From Syntrophaceae bacterium UBA2251 (lineage in GTDB: Bacteria; Desulfobacterota; Syntrophia; Syntrophales; UBA2251), in the NCBI GenBank assembly GCA_002347815.1, contig DDXV01000032.1, positions 14,050-53,973 of the forward strand: a stretch of 39,924 bases of DNA, read 5' to 3'. Below are positions 33,495 to 39,924 of this stretch, in pieces. Positions within the stretch are counted from its first letter, which is position 1. The number at the start of each line of letters is the position of its first letter. Both the position numbers and the translations under genes were made by a program. The notes beneath the pieces were generated by a model, which had not been told where the DNA came from, searched no databases, and saw nothing but the letters and a program-made list of their open reading frames with translations.

Positions 33495-35303
33495 TCAGAC
33501 CGCGTCCGCGGGGTACATCCCTTCGATGAGTTCCTGGTACTTTTCCAGCACCACCTTGCGCTTCACCTTGAGGGAAGGGGTCAGTTCCTCCGTCTGTTCG
33601 GAGAAGGCGTGGGGAACGATCCTGAAGTACTTGATGGTCTCGTATTTCGCCAGGTGCTGATTCCGCTCGGCGACGTGCCTCTCGACGATGCCCCGGAAAT
33701 CCTCCTGCTCCAGAAGGGCCTCCGCGTCGGCAAAGGCCAATCCCGCTGCCCGGGCCAGTCGGGCCGCTTCGTCCAGGTTGAGGGTGACCAGGGCGGTCAA
33801 ATACTTCCGCCGGTCGCCGATGACGACGAAATTCTCGAACAGGGGGTCCAGCATGAACAGGCCCTCGATGTTCTGGGGAGCGATGTTCTTGCCTCCGGCG
33901 GTGATGATGAGGTCCTTCTTCCGGTCCGTGATGACGAGAAACCCCTCCCCGTCCAGGTGTCCGATGTCGCCTGTCATGAGCCACCCGTCCGGGGTGAAGG
34001 CCGCCACCGTCTGCTCGGGCATTTTCCAGTAACCGCTGATGATGTTGTCCCCCTTCACGAGGATCTCGCCATCCGGGGCGATCTTCACCTGGTTGCAGGG
34101 CAGGGGCCGGCCCGTCGTGCCGAACCGGTAATCCCCGAGGACATTCAGACTCACGGGCGCGGTGGTCTCCGTCATGCCGTAGCCCTCGATGACGAAGATT
34201 CCCGAGGAAACGAAGAAATCGGCGATCTCGCGGGAGAGCGGGGCGCCGGCGGCGGTCATCCAGCGGACCCGGCCGCCCACACTTTCGTTCAGCTTCCGGT
34301 AGACGAGCCGATAGGCCAGTTGGTATTGGAGATCGAGGAGGGTCGAGACCGGTTGCTTCTTCTCCTTGAGCCGGCTGACCTCGGACCCGACCCGTTGGGC
34401 CCAGCGGAAGACGCCCTGTTTCCAGGCGGGCTGATTCTTCACCTCGGACTTGATGCGTGCATAGATCTTTTCGCAGACCCGGGGGACCGCCAAAACGATG
34501 GTGGGGCGCTTGGTTTTCATGTCCTCGGCGATGGTGTCGAAATTCTGCGTGTAGTGCGCGGTGATGCCGACCTTCATCCCGTAGAAATGACCCGCGATCC
34601 GCTCGAATACGTGGCAGAGCGGAAGGAAGGCGACGGTTTCGTCCGTGTCGTGGGCGGGAACGACGGCGTCGAGGGCGTCGAAGATGGCCAGGATATTCTT
34701 GTGGCTGATCATGGCCCCTTTCGGCGGTCCCGTCGTCCCGGAGGTGTAGACAAAGGTGGCCATGTCCTCAATGCCGATGGCGTCCCCCAGGGTCTCAAAG
34801 AGGTCCGGCTCCTCGGCGGCCTGCTCGCGGCCGAGGTCCAGCAGCTCGGGAAAGCTCATCAGCAGCGGGTGAGACAGGTCGCAACCGTCGGCTTCGATGA
34901 CGACGATCTTCTGGAGTTCGGGCAGGTCGGCGCGCATCTTCAGCGCCTTTTCAGCGGCGGCCTGGTTTTCCGCGATGAAGACCTTGGCGTCGGAATTGCC
35001 GAGGATGTAAGCCACCTCCGCGGCCGGCAGGGTGACGTAGATCGGGATCGTGATGGCCCCGATGCCGATGATGCCCATGTCCGCACCGACCCATTCCAGG
35101 CGGTTTTCGCTGAGCAGGGCGACCCGGTCCCCCCGGCGCACGCCGAGGCGGTGCAGGCCGAGTCCCAGCGCCCGGGCCGTGTCGTAATACGTTTTCCAGC
35201 TCCATCCCCGCCATTGATTCCGCAGCCGTTTTTCCACCGCCAGACGCTCGCCGTATCTCTGCGCCTGGTGACGGAAAATCTGCGCCAGATTAGCCTGTGA
35301 CAT
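33495..35303 (-). CDS. Long-chain acyl-CoA synthetase (AMP-forming, FadD15-like)
   Basis: The 602-residue protein belongs to the ANL superfamily and should activate a fatty or related carboxylic acid to its CoA thioester with ATP. The P-loop-like motif YTSGTTGPPKG is at residues 186-196. Further motifs are GYGMTETTAP and WLMTGDIGHLDGEGFLVITD, and the lysine-bearing C-terminal segment SLKVKRKVV. The insertion and length fit the long-chain FadD15/ACSL type rather than a short-chain acetyl-CoA synthetase. ATG at 35303 has the ribosome-binding site AAGGAGGGG. It is divergent from the DUF35-thiolase cluster across a palindromic candidate operator, suggesting coordinate control. The exact chain length or an aromatic substrate cannot be read off. 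Confidence 0.92.
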   Translation of the reverse strand: MSQANLAQIFRHQAQRYGERLAVEKRLRNQWRGWSWKTYYDTARALGLGLHRLGVRRGDRVALLSENRLEWVGADMGIIGIGAITIPIYVTLPAAEVAYILGNSDAKVFIAENQAAAEKALKMRADLPELQKIVVIEADGCDLSHPLLMSFPELLDLGREQAAEEPDLFETLGDAIGIEDMATFVYTSGTTGPPKGAMISHKNILAIFDALDAVVPAHDTDETVAFLPLCHVFERIAGHFYGMKVGITAHYTQNFDTIAEDMKTKRPTIVLAVPRVCEKIYARIKSEVKNQPAWKQGVFRWAQRVGSEVSRLKEKKQPVSTLLDLQYQLAYRLVYRKLNESVGGRVRWMTAAGAPLSREIADFFVSSGIFVIEGYGMTETTAPVSLNVLGDYRFGTTGRPLPCNQVKIAPDGEILVKGDNIISGYWKMPEQTVAAFTPDGWLMTGDIGHLDGEGFLVITDRKKDLIITAGGKNIAPQNIEGLFMLDPLFENFVVIGDRRKYLTALVTLNLDEAARLARAAGLAFADAEALLEQEDFRGIVERHVAERNQHLAKYETIKYFRIVPHAFSEQTEELTPSLKVKRKVVLEKYQELIEGMYPADAV

Positions 35304-35335
35304 GTCTTTCCCCTCCTTGTTGTCGGTGGGTCCCT

Positions 35336-35364
35336 CTTAAGGTTTTTTTTGATTGACTTGTCAA
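35336..35364 (-). promoter_or_regulatory. Candidate promoter of the acyl-CoA synthetase gene
   Basis: Read on the minus strand, TTGACA occupies 35364-35359, inside the palindrome. At a 17-18 base spacer the only -10 candidates are poor (CTTAAG or TTAAGA, around 35335-35341). Transcription would start near 35330, about 27 bases before the ATG. The -35 is perfect and the -10 weak. Confidence 0.4.
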
Positions 35365-35368
35365 TCAA
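35349..35368. promoter_or_regulatory. Perfect palindrome, candidate repressor operator between divergent acyl-CoA genes
   Basis: TTGATTGAC (35349-35357), a TT centre and GTCAATCAA (35360-35368) form a perfect 9+2+9 inverted repeat in the 200-base region between the minus-strand acyl-CoA synthetase and the plus-strand DUF35 gene. It contains TTGACT on the plus strand and TTGACA on the minus strand, so a bound protein would cover both -35 elements. Size and symmetry fit a TetR-family fatty-acid regulator; no regulator gene is in the window. Confidence 0.7.
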
Positions 35369-35503
35369 TTTATGGTTTGTTCCACGGCGAGTTCGGGAAA
35401 CAGGGAGTTTGCACGGGATGGTAAAGACGGGCGGCGCCGCGGGAACGGGGCCGTCCGGAGATGCAGGGCGTGAAAGCCATTTGGACGAAAGGAGGCAGGA
35501 GGA

Positions 35504-35971
35504 ATGTCAGAGATCTTCAAGGGAATTGAACCGATGGTTCACAACAGCAAGATCAGCGTGCCTTACAGCTGGTGGGCGGGGGATACGGCCAGCAAGTTTT
35601 TCATCAGCTTGCGGGACGCGCGGAAGATCATCGCCCCGCGGTGCGGCAAGTGCGGGAAGGTGTTTATGCCGCCGCGGAAGGTTTGCCCGGCCTGTTTCAC
35701 GGAGAACACGGACTGGGTGGATGTCTCGGATGAGGGGACGGTGGTTTCCTACAGCGTGTCCCGGCGGCGGCTGGAGGCGATCCCGGGCGACAAGAAGGTC
35801 CCCGTGATCTGGGGGCTGATCAAGCTGGATGGGGCCGACACCGCCTTGCTTCACTACCTGGATGAAGTCGATCCCGGGTCGGTGACGATCGGTATGCGCG
35901 TGAAAGCGGTTTTTGCTGAGTCACGGACGGGCGGCATCCGCGATATTTCTCATTTCAAGCCTGTCAAGTAG
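35504..35971 (+). CDS. DUF35 zinc-ribbon/OB-fold protein, thiolase partner A
   Basis: The 155-residue cytoplasmic protein has an N-terminal helical segment, a rubredoxin-like zinc ribbon (C47, C50, C61, C64) and a C-terminal OB fold (VVSYSVSRRRLEAI through RDISHFKPVK). Proteins of this DUF35/OB-fold acyl-CoA-associated class bind thiolase-superfamily enzymes. Precedents are the archaeal thiolase/HMG-CoA synthase complex and BbsA of the toluene pathway. ATG 35504 follows AGGAGGAA. The gene is 9 bases before the thiolase it probably serves. It has a paralogue of similar length (154 residues) at the other end of the two thiolase genes. Confidence 0.9.
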   Translation: MSEIFKGIEPMVHNSKISVPYSWWAGDTASKFFISLRDARKIIAPRCGKCGKVFMPPRKVCPACFTENTDWVDVSDEGTVVSYSVSRRRLEAIPGDKKVPVIWGLIKLDGADTALLHYLDEVDPGSVTIGMRVKAVFAESRTGGIRDISHFKPVK

Positions 35972-35980
35972 GGAGGAATC

Positions 35981-37126
35981 ATGGACAGAACTGCAATCAT
36001 CGGCGTCGGAATGACGAACATCGAAGCGGAAAAGCGGCGGGAGACCTTTGCCGACATGGCCTGGGAGGCCGTGAACAAGGCGTTGAGCGATGCGGGAATG
36101 ACCATCGCCGACATCGACAACGTCGTCACCACGTCCAGCGATTTCTGGGACGGACGGACGATTTCCCTGATGGCGGTGGGGGATGTGAGCGGCGCGGCGG
36201 AGAAGAACGTCTCCTGCGTGGAGGGCGACGGGACGTACGGGGCCTTTTACGCCAACGCGCGGGCGCTGTCGGGCTCCTACAAGACCACCCTGGTCACGGG
36301 ACACTCCAAGGGGTCGCAGTGCGTCTCCAGCCTGATCACGAATGCGGCCTTCGATCCCATCTACGAGCGGGCGCTGGGCATGGACATGGTCACGGCCTGC
36401 GCGATGCAGGCGAACGCCTATATGAACCGCACGGGGGTGAAGCCGGAGGATGCGGCCCTGGTTTCGGTGAAGAACCACGGCAACGCCCTGAAGAATCCGG
36501 TGGCGCAGCTCCCGATGAACATCACCGTTAACGATGTGATGGCCTCCGAGATGATCGCGGACCCGCTGCGCAAGCTCGACTGTTCGCCGGTATCGGACGG
36601 ATGCTGCGCGGTGATCATCGCGCACGAATCGGTGGCCACGAAGTTCAGGCAAAAACCCGTCTGGATCCGGGGATTGTCTTTTTGCACGGACAGCTTCTTC
36701 TTCGGCGACCGCGATCTGGCCCGGAGCAAGGCCCTGACCGAGGCCGCGAAGAAGGCGTACGCCATGGCCGGGATCAAGGACCCGCGGAAGGAGATCGATC
36801 TCGTCGAGCTCTACGATGCCTTCAGCTACCAGGAACTGCTCTGGCTCGAAGAGATGGGTCTCGCGGACTACGGCAAGGCGGCCGCACGCCTCAAGGCGGG
36901 CGAATTCAACCTGGACGGCGCGTTGCCGGTGAATCCGTCGGGGGGGCTGCTGTCGGGCCATCCCGTGATTGCCGCGGGGCTTTACCGGATTGCCGAGATC
37001 GTCCTGCAACTGAGGGGCGACGCCGGGGCGCATCAGGTGAAGAAGGCCAAGACGGGTTTGGCCCACGGCGTGAACGGCCTGTGCGGTCAGTCGCACTGCG
37101 TCTGGATTCTGGACAAGGAAAAGTAG
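35981..37126 (+). CDS. Thiolase family protein A, catalytic residues kept
   Basis: The 381-residue protein is a thiolase of the SCP2/archaeal type that works with DUF35 proteins. The candidate nucleophile is C79 in NVSCVEGDGTYGA. The second-half motif is ELYDAFSYQE. H327 lies in NPSGGLLSGHP and C368 in NGLCGQ, so all positions needed for Claisen condensation or thiolysis are plausible. The start ATG 35981 follows GGGAGGAA. It should cleave or form a beta-ketoacyl-CoA; the substrate is not predictable. The BbsB thiolase of anaerobic toluene degradation is one similar-type precedent. Confidence 0.9.
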   Translation: MDRTAIIGVGMTNIEAEKRRETFADMAWEAVNKALSDAGMTIADIDNVVTTSSDFWDGRTISLMAVGDVSGAAEKNVSCVEGDGTYGAFYANARALSGSYKTTLVTGHSKGSQCVSSLITNAAFDPIYERALGMDMVTACAMQANAYMNRTGVKPEDAALVSVKNHGNALKNPVAQLPMNITVNDVMASEMIADPLRKLDCSPVSDGCCAVIIAHESVATKFRQKPVWIRGLSFCTDSFFFGDRDLARSKALTEAAKKAYAMAGIKDPRKEIDLVELYDAFSYQELLWLEEMGLADYGKAAARLKAGEFNLDGALPVNPSGGLLSGHPVIAAGLYRIAEIVLQLRGDAGAHQVKKAKTGLAHGVNGLCGQSHCVWILDKEK

Positions 37127-37137
37127 GAGGAAGAACT

Positions 37138-38295
37138 ATGGCGAAGCGAGTAGCAATCGTAGGAACGGGGCAGACCTTCCACAAGAGCCATCGTCCGGAT
37201 GTGAACGGTCAGGAACTCATCAACGAGGCGGTTCAGCGCGCCTTGGCCGACGCCAACCTGACGATGAAGGATATTGACGCCATCCTCATCGGGAACATGG
37301 ATCATTTCGAGGGGATCAACTATGTGGACTGCTGGAGCGTCGACGGGTCCGGCGGGGTGATGAAGCCGGTGATCAAGATCACCACCGGCGGGACGACGGG
37401 GGCCTCCTTGGCCATCGGCGGCTATCACATGGTCGGCAGCGGCATGTTCGAGAAGGTCCTGATCATCGGATGGGAGAAGAACTCCGAATCGGATACCACC
37501 GGCGCCATTACGACGGCCTTCGACCCCATCTGGGACCGTCAGGTGTTTGCCGGCGCCATCTCCGGTCTGGCCGCCGAGGCGCAGGCCTATATGGCGCGCT
37601 TCGGCGCTTCCGAGCGGGACGGCGCCCGGGTTTCGGTGCGGGACCGGAAGCATGCGATGAACAATCCGCATGCCCAGCTCCGGAAAGAGGTGTCGCTGGA
37701 GGATGTGCTGGCCTCTCCGATGCTGGCGGATCCCATTCACCTGCTCGATGTCTGCCCCCGGAGCGACGGCGCCTGCGCGGTCATCATGGCGAGCGAGGAC
37801 AGCGCCGAGAAGATCTGTCCGGTTCCGGACTGGATCTGGGGCACCTCCGCGCACAACACCTATTCCTACCTGGGAGACGGCGACTGGGGCCGGCTGACCA
37901 GCATGGAGCAGTGCGCCAAGGAGATTTTCAAGAAGGCGGGGATCAAGGAGCCGCGGAAGGAGCTGGACGTCATCGAGATGTATCAGCCCTATTCCTTTGC
38001 CGGGCTCATCTGGATCGAGGACATGGGGATCATCGGCCACGGCGAGGCGCCGAAGTACGTGTGGGACGGAAACACGGATATGGGCGGAGAACTGCCGGTC
38101 AACCCCTCCGGGGGCGTGATCGCCTGCAACCCCATCGGCGCGACCGGCCTCATCCGCTGCGCGGAGGCGGCGATGCAGGTCATGGGCAAGGCGGAAGGGC
38201 GCCAGGTGCCGGACGTCAAGTTTGCCGTCAGCACCGGCTTCGGGGGCTGCATGTGGACCAACATGCTCCTGCACGGCAAGAGAAAACCGAACTGA
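37138..38295 (+). CDS. Thiolase-fold protein B, catalytic residues lost
   Basis: The 385-residue protein has the same thiolase fold as its upstream neighbour, starting MAKRVAIVGTGQTFHKS. At the nucleophile position it reads VIKITTGGTTGAS with no Cys; ungapped alignment to the neighbour puts K80 there. The HDAF-type motif is MYQPYSF. The GHP histidine is replaced: NPSGGVIACNP has C330 and N331 where the neighbour has Gly and H327. The frame is intact and well conserved in composition, so it is not a pseudogene by appearance. It may be a structural or substrate-binding partner, or catalyse a different reaction. The ribosome-binding site is AGGAGG (37125-37130), 7 bases before the ATG. Confidence 0.88.
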   Translation: MAKRVAIVGTGQTFHKSHRPDVNGQELINEAVQRALADANLTMKDIDAILIGNMDHFEGINYVDCWSVDGSGGVMKPVIKITTGGTTGASLAIGGYHMVGSGMFEKVLIIGWEKNSESDTTGAITTAFDPIWDRQVFAGAISGLAAEAQAYMARFGASERDGARVSVRDRKHAMNNPHAQLRKEVSLEDVLASPMLADPIHLLDVCPRSDGACAVIMASEDSAEKICPVPDWIWGTSAHNTYSYLGDGDWGRLTSMEQCAKEIFKKAGIKEPRKELDVIEMYQPYSFAGLIWIEDMGIIGHGEAPKYVWDGNTDMGGELPVNPSGGVIACNPIGATGLIRCAEAAMQVMGKAEGRQVPDVKFAVSTGFGGCMWTNMLLHGKRKPN

Positions 38296-38306
38296 GAGGT
38301 GAGACC

Positions 38307-38771
38307 ATGGCTGAAAAGGAACAGTTGATTATCGAATCCGGTGACGCGGCGCAGCCCTTCAAATATGCGGTGGGAATGCACGGCAGCAAGTTCTTTACGG
38401 AGACGCGTGACAACATGCGCCTGATGGGTCTGAAGTGTCCCAAATGCGGCAAGGTCTACGTTCCTCCGCGGGGCGTCTGCGGGAAGTGTTTCGTCGAGAT
38501 GGACGACTGGGTCGAGGTGGGTCCGAAGGGCGTGATCGGCACGTTCACCATCCTGCGCTTTGCCTTCATCGACCCGGAGACCGGGCAGCAGAAGCCCGTC
38601 CCCTACGGGTACGGGTTCATCAAGCTCGACGGCGCCGACACCCTGCTGCAGCACTATATCGATATCAAGGATGAGAGCAAGGTCAAGATCGGCGCCCGGG
38701 TGGAACCCGTGTATGCCAAGGAGCGCAAAGGGAACACCCGGGACATCGAGTATTTCCGGATCATCGATTGA
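38307..38771 (+). CDS. DUF35 zinc-ribbon/OB-fold protein, thiolase partner B
   Basis: The 154-residue protein is a paralogue of the DUF35 protein at 35504. The zinc ribbon has C44, C47, C58 and C61 in KCPKCGKVYVPPRGVCGKC. The OB-fold part runs from GVIGTFTILRFAF to TRDIEYFRIID and both paralogues share IKLDGADT. It lies 11 bases after thiolase B, giving a mirror-like order DUF35-thiolase-thiolase-DUF35. It most likely pairs with thiolase B. Its TGA stop is in the same frame as the following gene. Confidence 0.9.
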   Translation: MAEKEQLIIESGDAAQPFKYAVGMHGSKFFTETRDNMRLMGLKCPKCGKVYVPPRGVCGKCFVEMDDWVEVGPKGVIGTFTILRFAFIDPETGQQKPVPYGYGFIKLDGADTLLQHYIDIKDESKVKIGARVEPVYAKERKGNTRDIEYFRIID

Positions 38772-38774
38772 TTC

Positions 38775-39665
38775 ATGGCGCCGCCTGACGTCATCGAGAT
38801 CAATGCCGCGAAGCGGACGCTGAGGCTCAAGGGCGCGCTGAGCGGGAGCATCTTTACCGGTACGGACAAGGTTCGCAGGGGGGATGGGAACGGCGACTGC
38901 CTCTATTTCGATTTCCGCCACCGGGTGTTTGCCGTGGCGGACGGGACGGAGCGGTTCCCGTGGGCCTCACGGGACATCCTCTGCCGGCTGTCCGATGCCC
39001 TGATGCAGGCCGGCGTTCCCGGGACGGCGGCGGACTGGAAGGAGTTGATCAACCGGCGGGTGTATGCCGGGCAGAAGTATCAGCACAAAACGACCTTCAG
39101 CTGTGTGGCCGTCAGCGGCGACGATCGCGAAGTCGTCCTGACGGTGGCACACGGCGGGGACAGCGGGGTGCTGGTGATCGATTCCGTCAGCGGCGACGTC
39201 CTCTTCCAGACCGGGCGCAACATGGTCTTCGCGGGACGGAGCCGGGAGATCGTTGACGTGATCGAGTGCCGCGTGACGGACCGGAATGCCCGCGTGGCCC
39301 TCTACAGCGACGGTTTCGACGACCTCGTTCGCTTCTGCATCAACCGCTCCTTTCTCTCCCGCCTGTCGGACGCGTTCGCCGCGTTTCCCATCGACGGCCT
39401 CGGCGAACAGATGCACCGCCTTCTGGGGAAACATGCCGGCCGGTTCGAGCACGACGACATCGCCCTGATCGTCATGGATCCCTTTCGTCCGCTGGACGGT
39501 CTCGAAGAGAAACGGGTGCTGATCGGCGGAACGCAGCCGCACGAAGAGGTGCACTTCCGGACGGGGTGCCTGAACGGCGAGCTCGACCGGTGGGTGCCCT
39601 ACGCGGGATGGTCGAGCGCCGCGGAGGCGTTTCTGAAACTGGGCATTACGATTCAGGAAGAGTGA
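38775..39665 (+). CDS. PP2C/PPM-like phosphatase domain protein
   Basis: The 296-residue protein has the order of metal-binding motifs of PPM phosphatases: VFAVADGTE (D56, G57), then AHGGDSGVLVID (GDS 128-130), then ALYSDGFDD (D179) and EHDDIALIVM (D227, D228). There is no signal or membrane segment and no added signalling domain. A 60-residue tail of unknown function ends LKLGITIQEE. Dephosphorylation of Ser/Thr is the family precedent; the substrate is unknown. It begins three bases after the DUF35 B stop, in the same frame and without a Shine-Dalgarno. Translation probably depends on re-initiation or coupling. Confidence 0.75.
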   Translation: MAPPDVIEINAAKRTLRLKGALSGSIFTGTDKVRRGDGNGDCLYFDFRHRVFAVADGTERFPWASRDILCRLSDALMQAGVPGTAADWKELINRRVYAGQKYQHKTTFSCVAVSGDDREVVLTVAHGGDSGVLVIDSVSGDVLFQTGRNMVFAGRSREIVDVIECRVTDRNARVALYSDGFDDLVRFCINRSFLSRLSDAFAAFPIDGLGEQMHRLLGKHAGRFEHDDIALIVMDPFRPLDGLEEKRVLIGGTQPHEEVHFRTGCLNGELDRWVPYAGWSSAAEAFLKLGITIQEE

Positions 39666-39691
39666 AAGACGGGGAGGCCGCGGGAGGGGAC

Positions 39692-39730
39692 AAAATTTTT
39701 TTGACAACCCCGTCCATTTCATGCTATAAG
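39692..39730 (+). promoter_or_regulatory. Strong stable-RNA-type promoter directed out of the window
   Basis: An A/T tract (39692-39700) sits immediately upstream of a perfect TTGACA (39701-39706). An 18-base spacer leads to the extended -10 TGC-TATAAG (39722-39730) and a GC-rich discriminator (ATGCGCCGTCC). This combination of UP-like tract, consensus -35 and GC discriminator is typical of rRNA and tRNA operons. The transcribed gene is not in the window. Confidence 0.8.
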
Positions 39731-39924
39731 ATGCGCCGTCCGGCGTTTCGTCGCGCGGTCTGACTTCCTGCGGGCCGTGTAAACCTTCAAAACCACACCC
39801 TATCGGGCTTTCGCCCGGCTTATGTCGTTGTCACTGACCGTTTCACAATAGCCTTGAATCGCTGTCTGTAGCACGCCGCAACTTTTCACGAAATCGTCAA
39901 TCTTAACCCAAGTTCATGGTCTTA
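39731..39924 (+). other. Transcribed leader or spacer, no gene recognised
   Basis: These 194 bases are downstream of the strong promoter and are less GC-rich than the preceding genes. They contain a small hairpin (CGGGC-TTTC-GCCCG) near 39804-39817 and a nine-codon ATG frame ending TAG. No long ORF is seen in any frame and no tRNA cloverleaf or 16S 5' end is recognised. The gene it leads to lies beyond base 39924. Confidence 0.4.

Noticed and set aside
33477..33496. GACGGGG/CCCCGTC hairpin between the convergent cysS and acyl-CoA synthetase genes
   Set aside because: A perfect 7-bp stem, but no T-tract on either side and it overlaps the synthetase stop codon. It may aid termination but cannot be called an intrinsic terminator.
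33459..35300. 613-codon open frame on the plus strand antisense to the acyl-CoA synthetase
   Set aside because: It is the complement of a clear ANL-family gene, has no family motifs of its own and reflects high GC codon bias at third positions.
38769..38771. TGA as selenocysteine codon joining DUF35 B and the phosphatase-like protein
   Set aside because: The TGA falls exactly at the normal DUF35 C-terminus and is followed by an ATG; no SECIS-like hairpin was recognised directly downstream.
39800..39913. Short minus-strand frame (about 38 codons) near the right edge
   Set aside because: It has a stop just upstream at 39914-39916, no proper start codon or ribosome-binding site, and no recognisable family.
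1..39924. CRISPR arrays, insertion sequences, tRNA genes or prophage genes
   Set aside because: No direct-repeat array, transposase, cloverleaf or phage protein was recognised on reading the window; composition is even up to about 39690.

Overview
The window is GC-rich, densely coding bacterial DNA. It opens inside rpoB and continues through rpoC and a nearly complete str-S10-spc-alpha ribosomal-protein super-operon, followed by housekeeping genes and an acyl-CoA metabolism locus. The outer-membrane LPS assembly gene lptD indicates a diderm. The adjacency rplM-rpsI-argC, the protein sequences, and the acyl-CoA ligase, thiolase and DUF35 genes suggest a member of the Desulfobacterota (former Deltaproteobacteria), plausibly a Syntrophales-type anaerobe. 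That placement is inference; no 16S rRNA gene is visible.

Layout. 1-7799: rpoB (5' end outside the window) and rpoC. 7860-10330: rpsL, rpsG, tuf, rpsJ, with no fusA between rpsG and tuf and an intrinsic terminator right after rpsJ. 10427-24916: rplC-rplD-rplW-rplB-rpsS-rplV-rpsC-rplP-rpmC-rpsQ, then rplN-rplX-rplE-rpsN-rpsH-rplF-rplR-rpsE-rpmD-rplO-secY-map-infA-rpmJ, then rpsM-rpsK-rpsD-rpoA-rplQ, closed by a strong terminator. Several of the longer gaps in this array hold GC-rich stem-loops that could be cis-regulatory RNA. 25132-29814: a stand-alone EF-Tu domain II-like protein with its own TATAAT promoter, a metallo-beta-lactamase-fold phosphodiesterase-like protein, folC and lptD. 29914-33418: rplM-rpsI with a promoter and terminator, then argC and cysS.

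33495-39665: an acyl-CoA ligase on the minus strand diverges from a plus-strand cluster ordered DUF35, thiolase, thiolase, DUF35, PP2C-like phosphatase. The divergent region has a perfect 9+2+9 palindrome overlapping potential -35 elements on both strands, a good candidate operator. The first thiolase keeps Cys, His and Cys at the catalytic positions, whereas the second has lost the nucleophile and the GHP histidine. The cluster therefore looks like a paired active/inactive thiolase system with two zinc-ribbon/OB-fold partners. The phosphatase-like gene follows the second DUF35 gene in the same reading frame, separated from it by a single TGA and one codon.

39666-39924 has no recognisable gene but carries a strong promoter (A/T-rich upstream tract, TTGACA, extended TATAAG, GC-rich discriminator) firing out of the window, of the kind typical for stable-RNA operons. 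All other gaps are under 120 bases.
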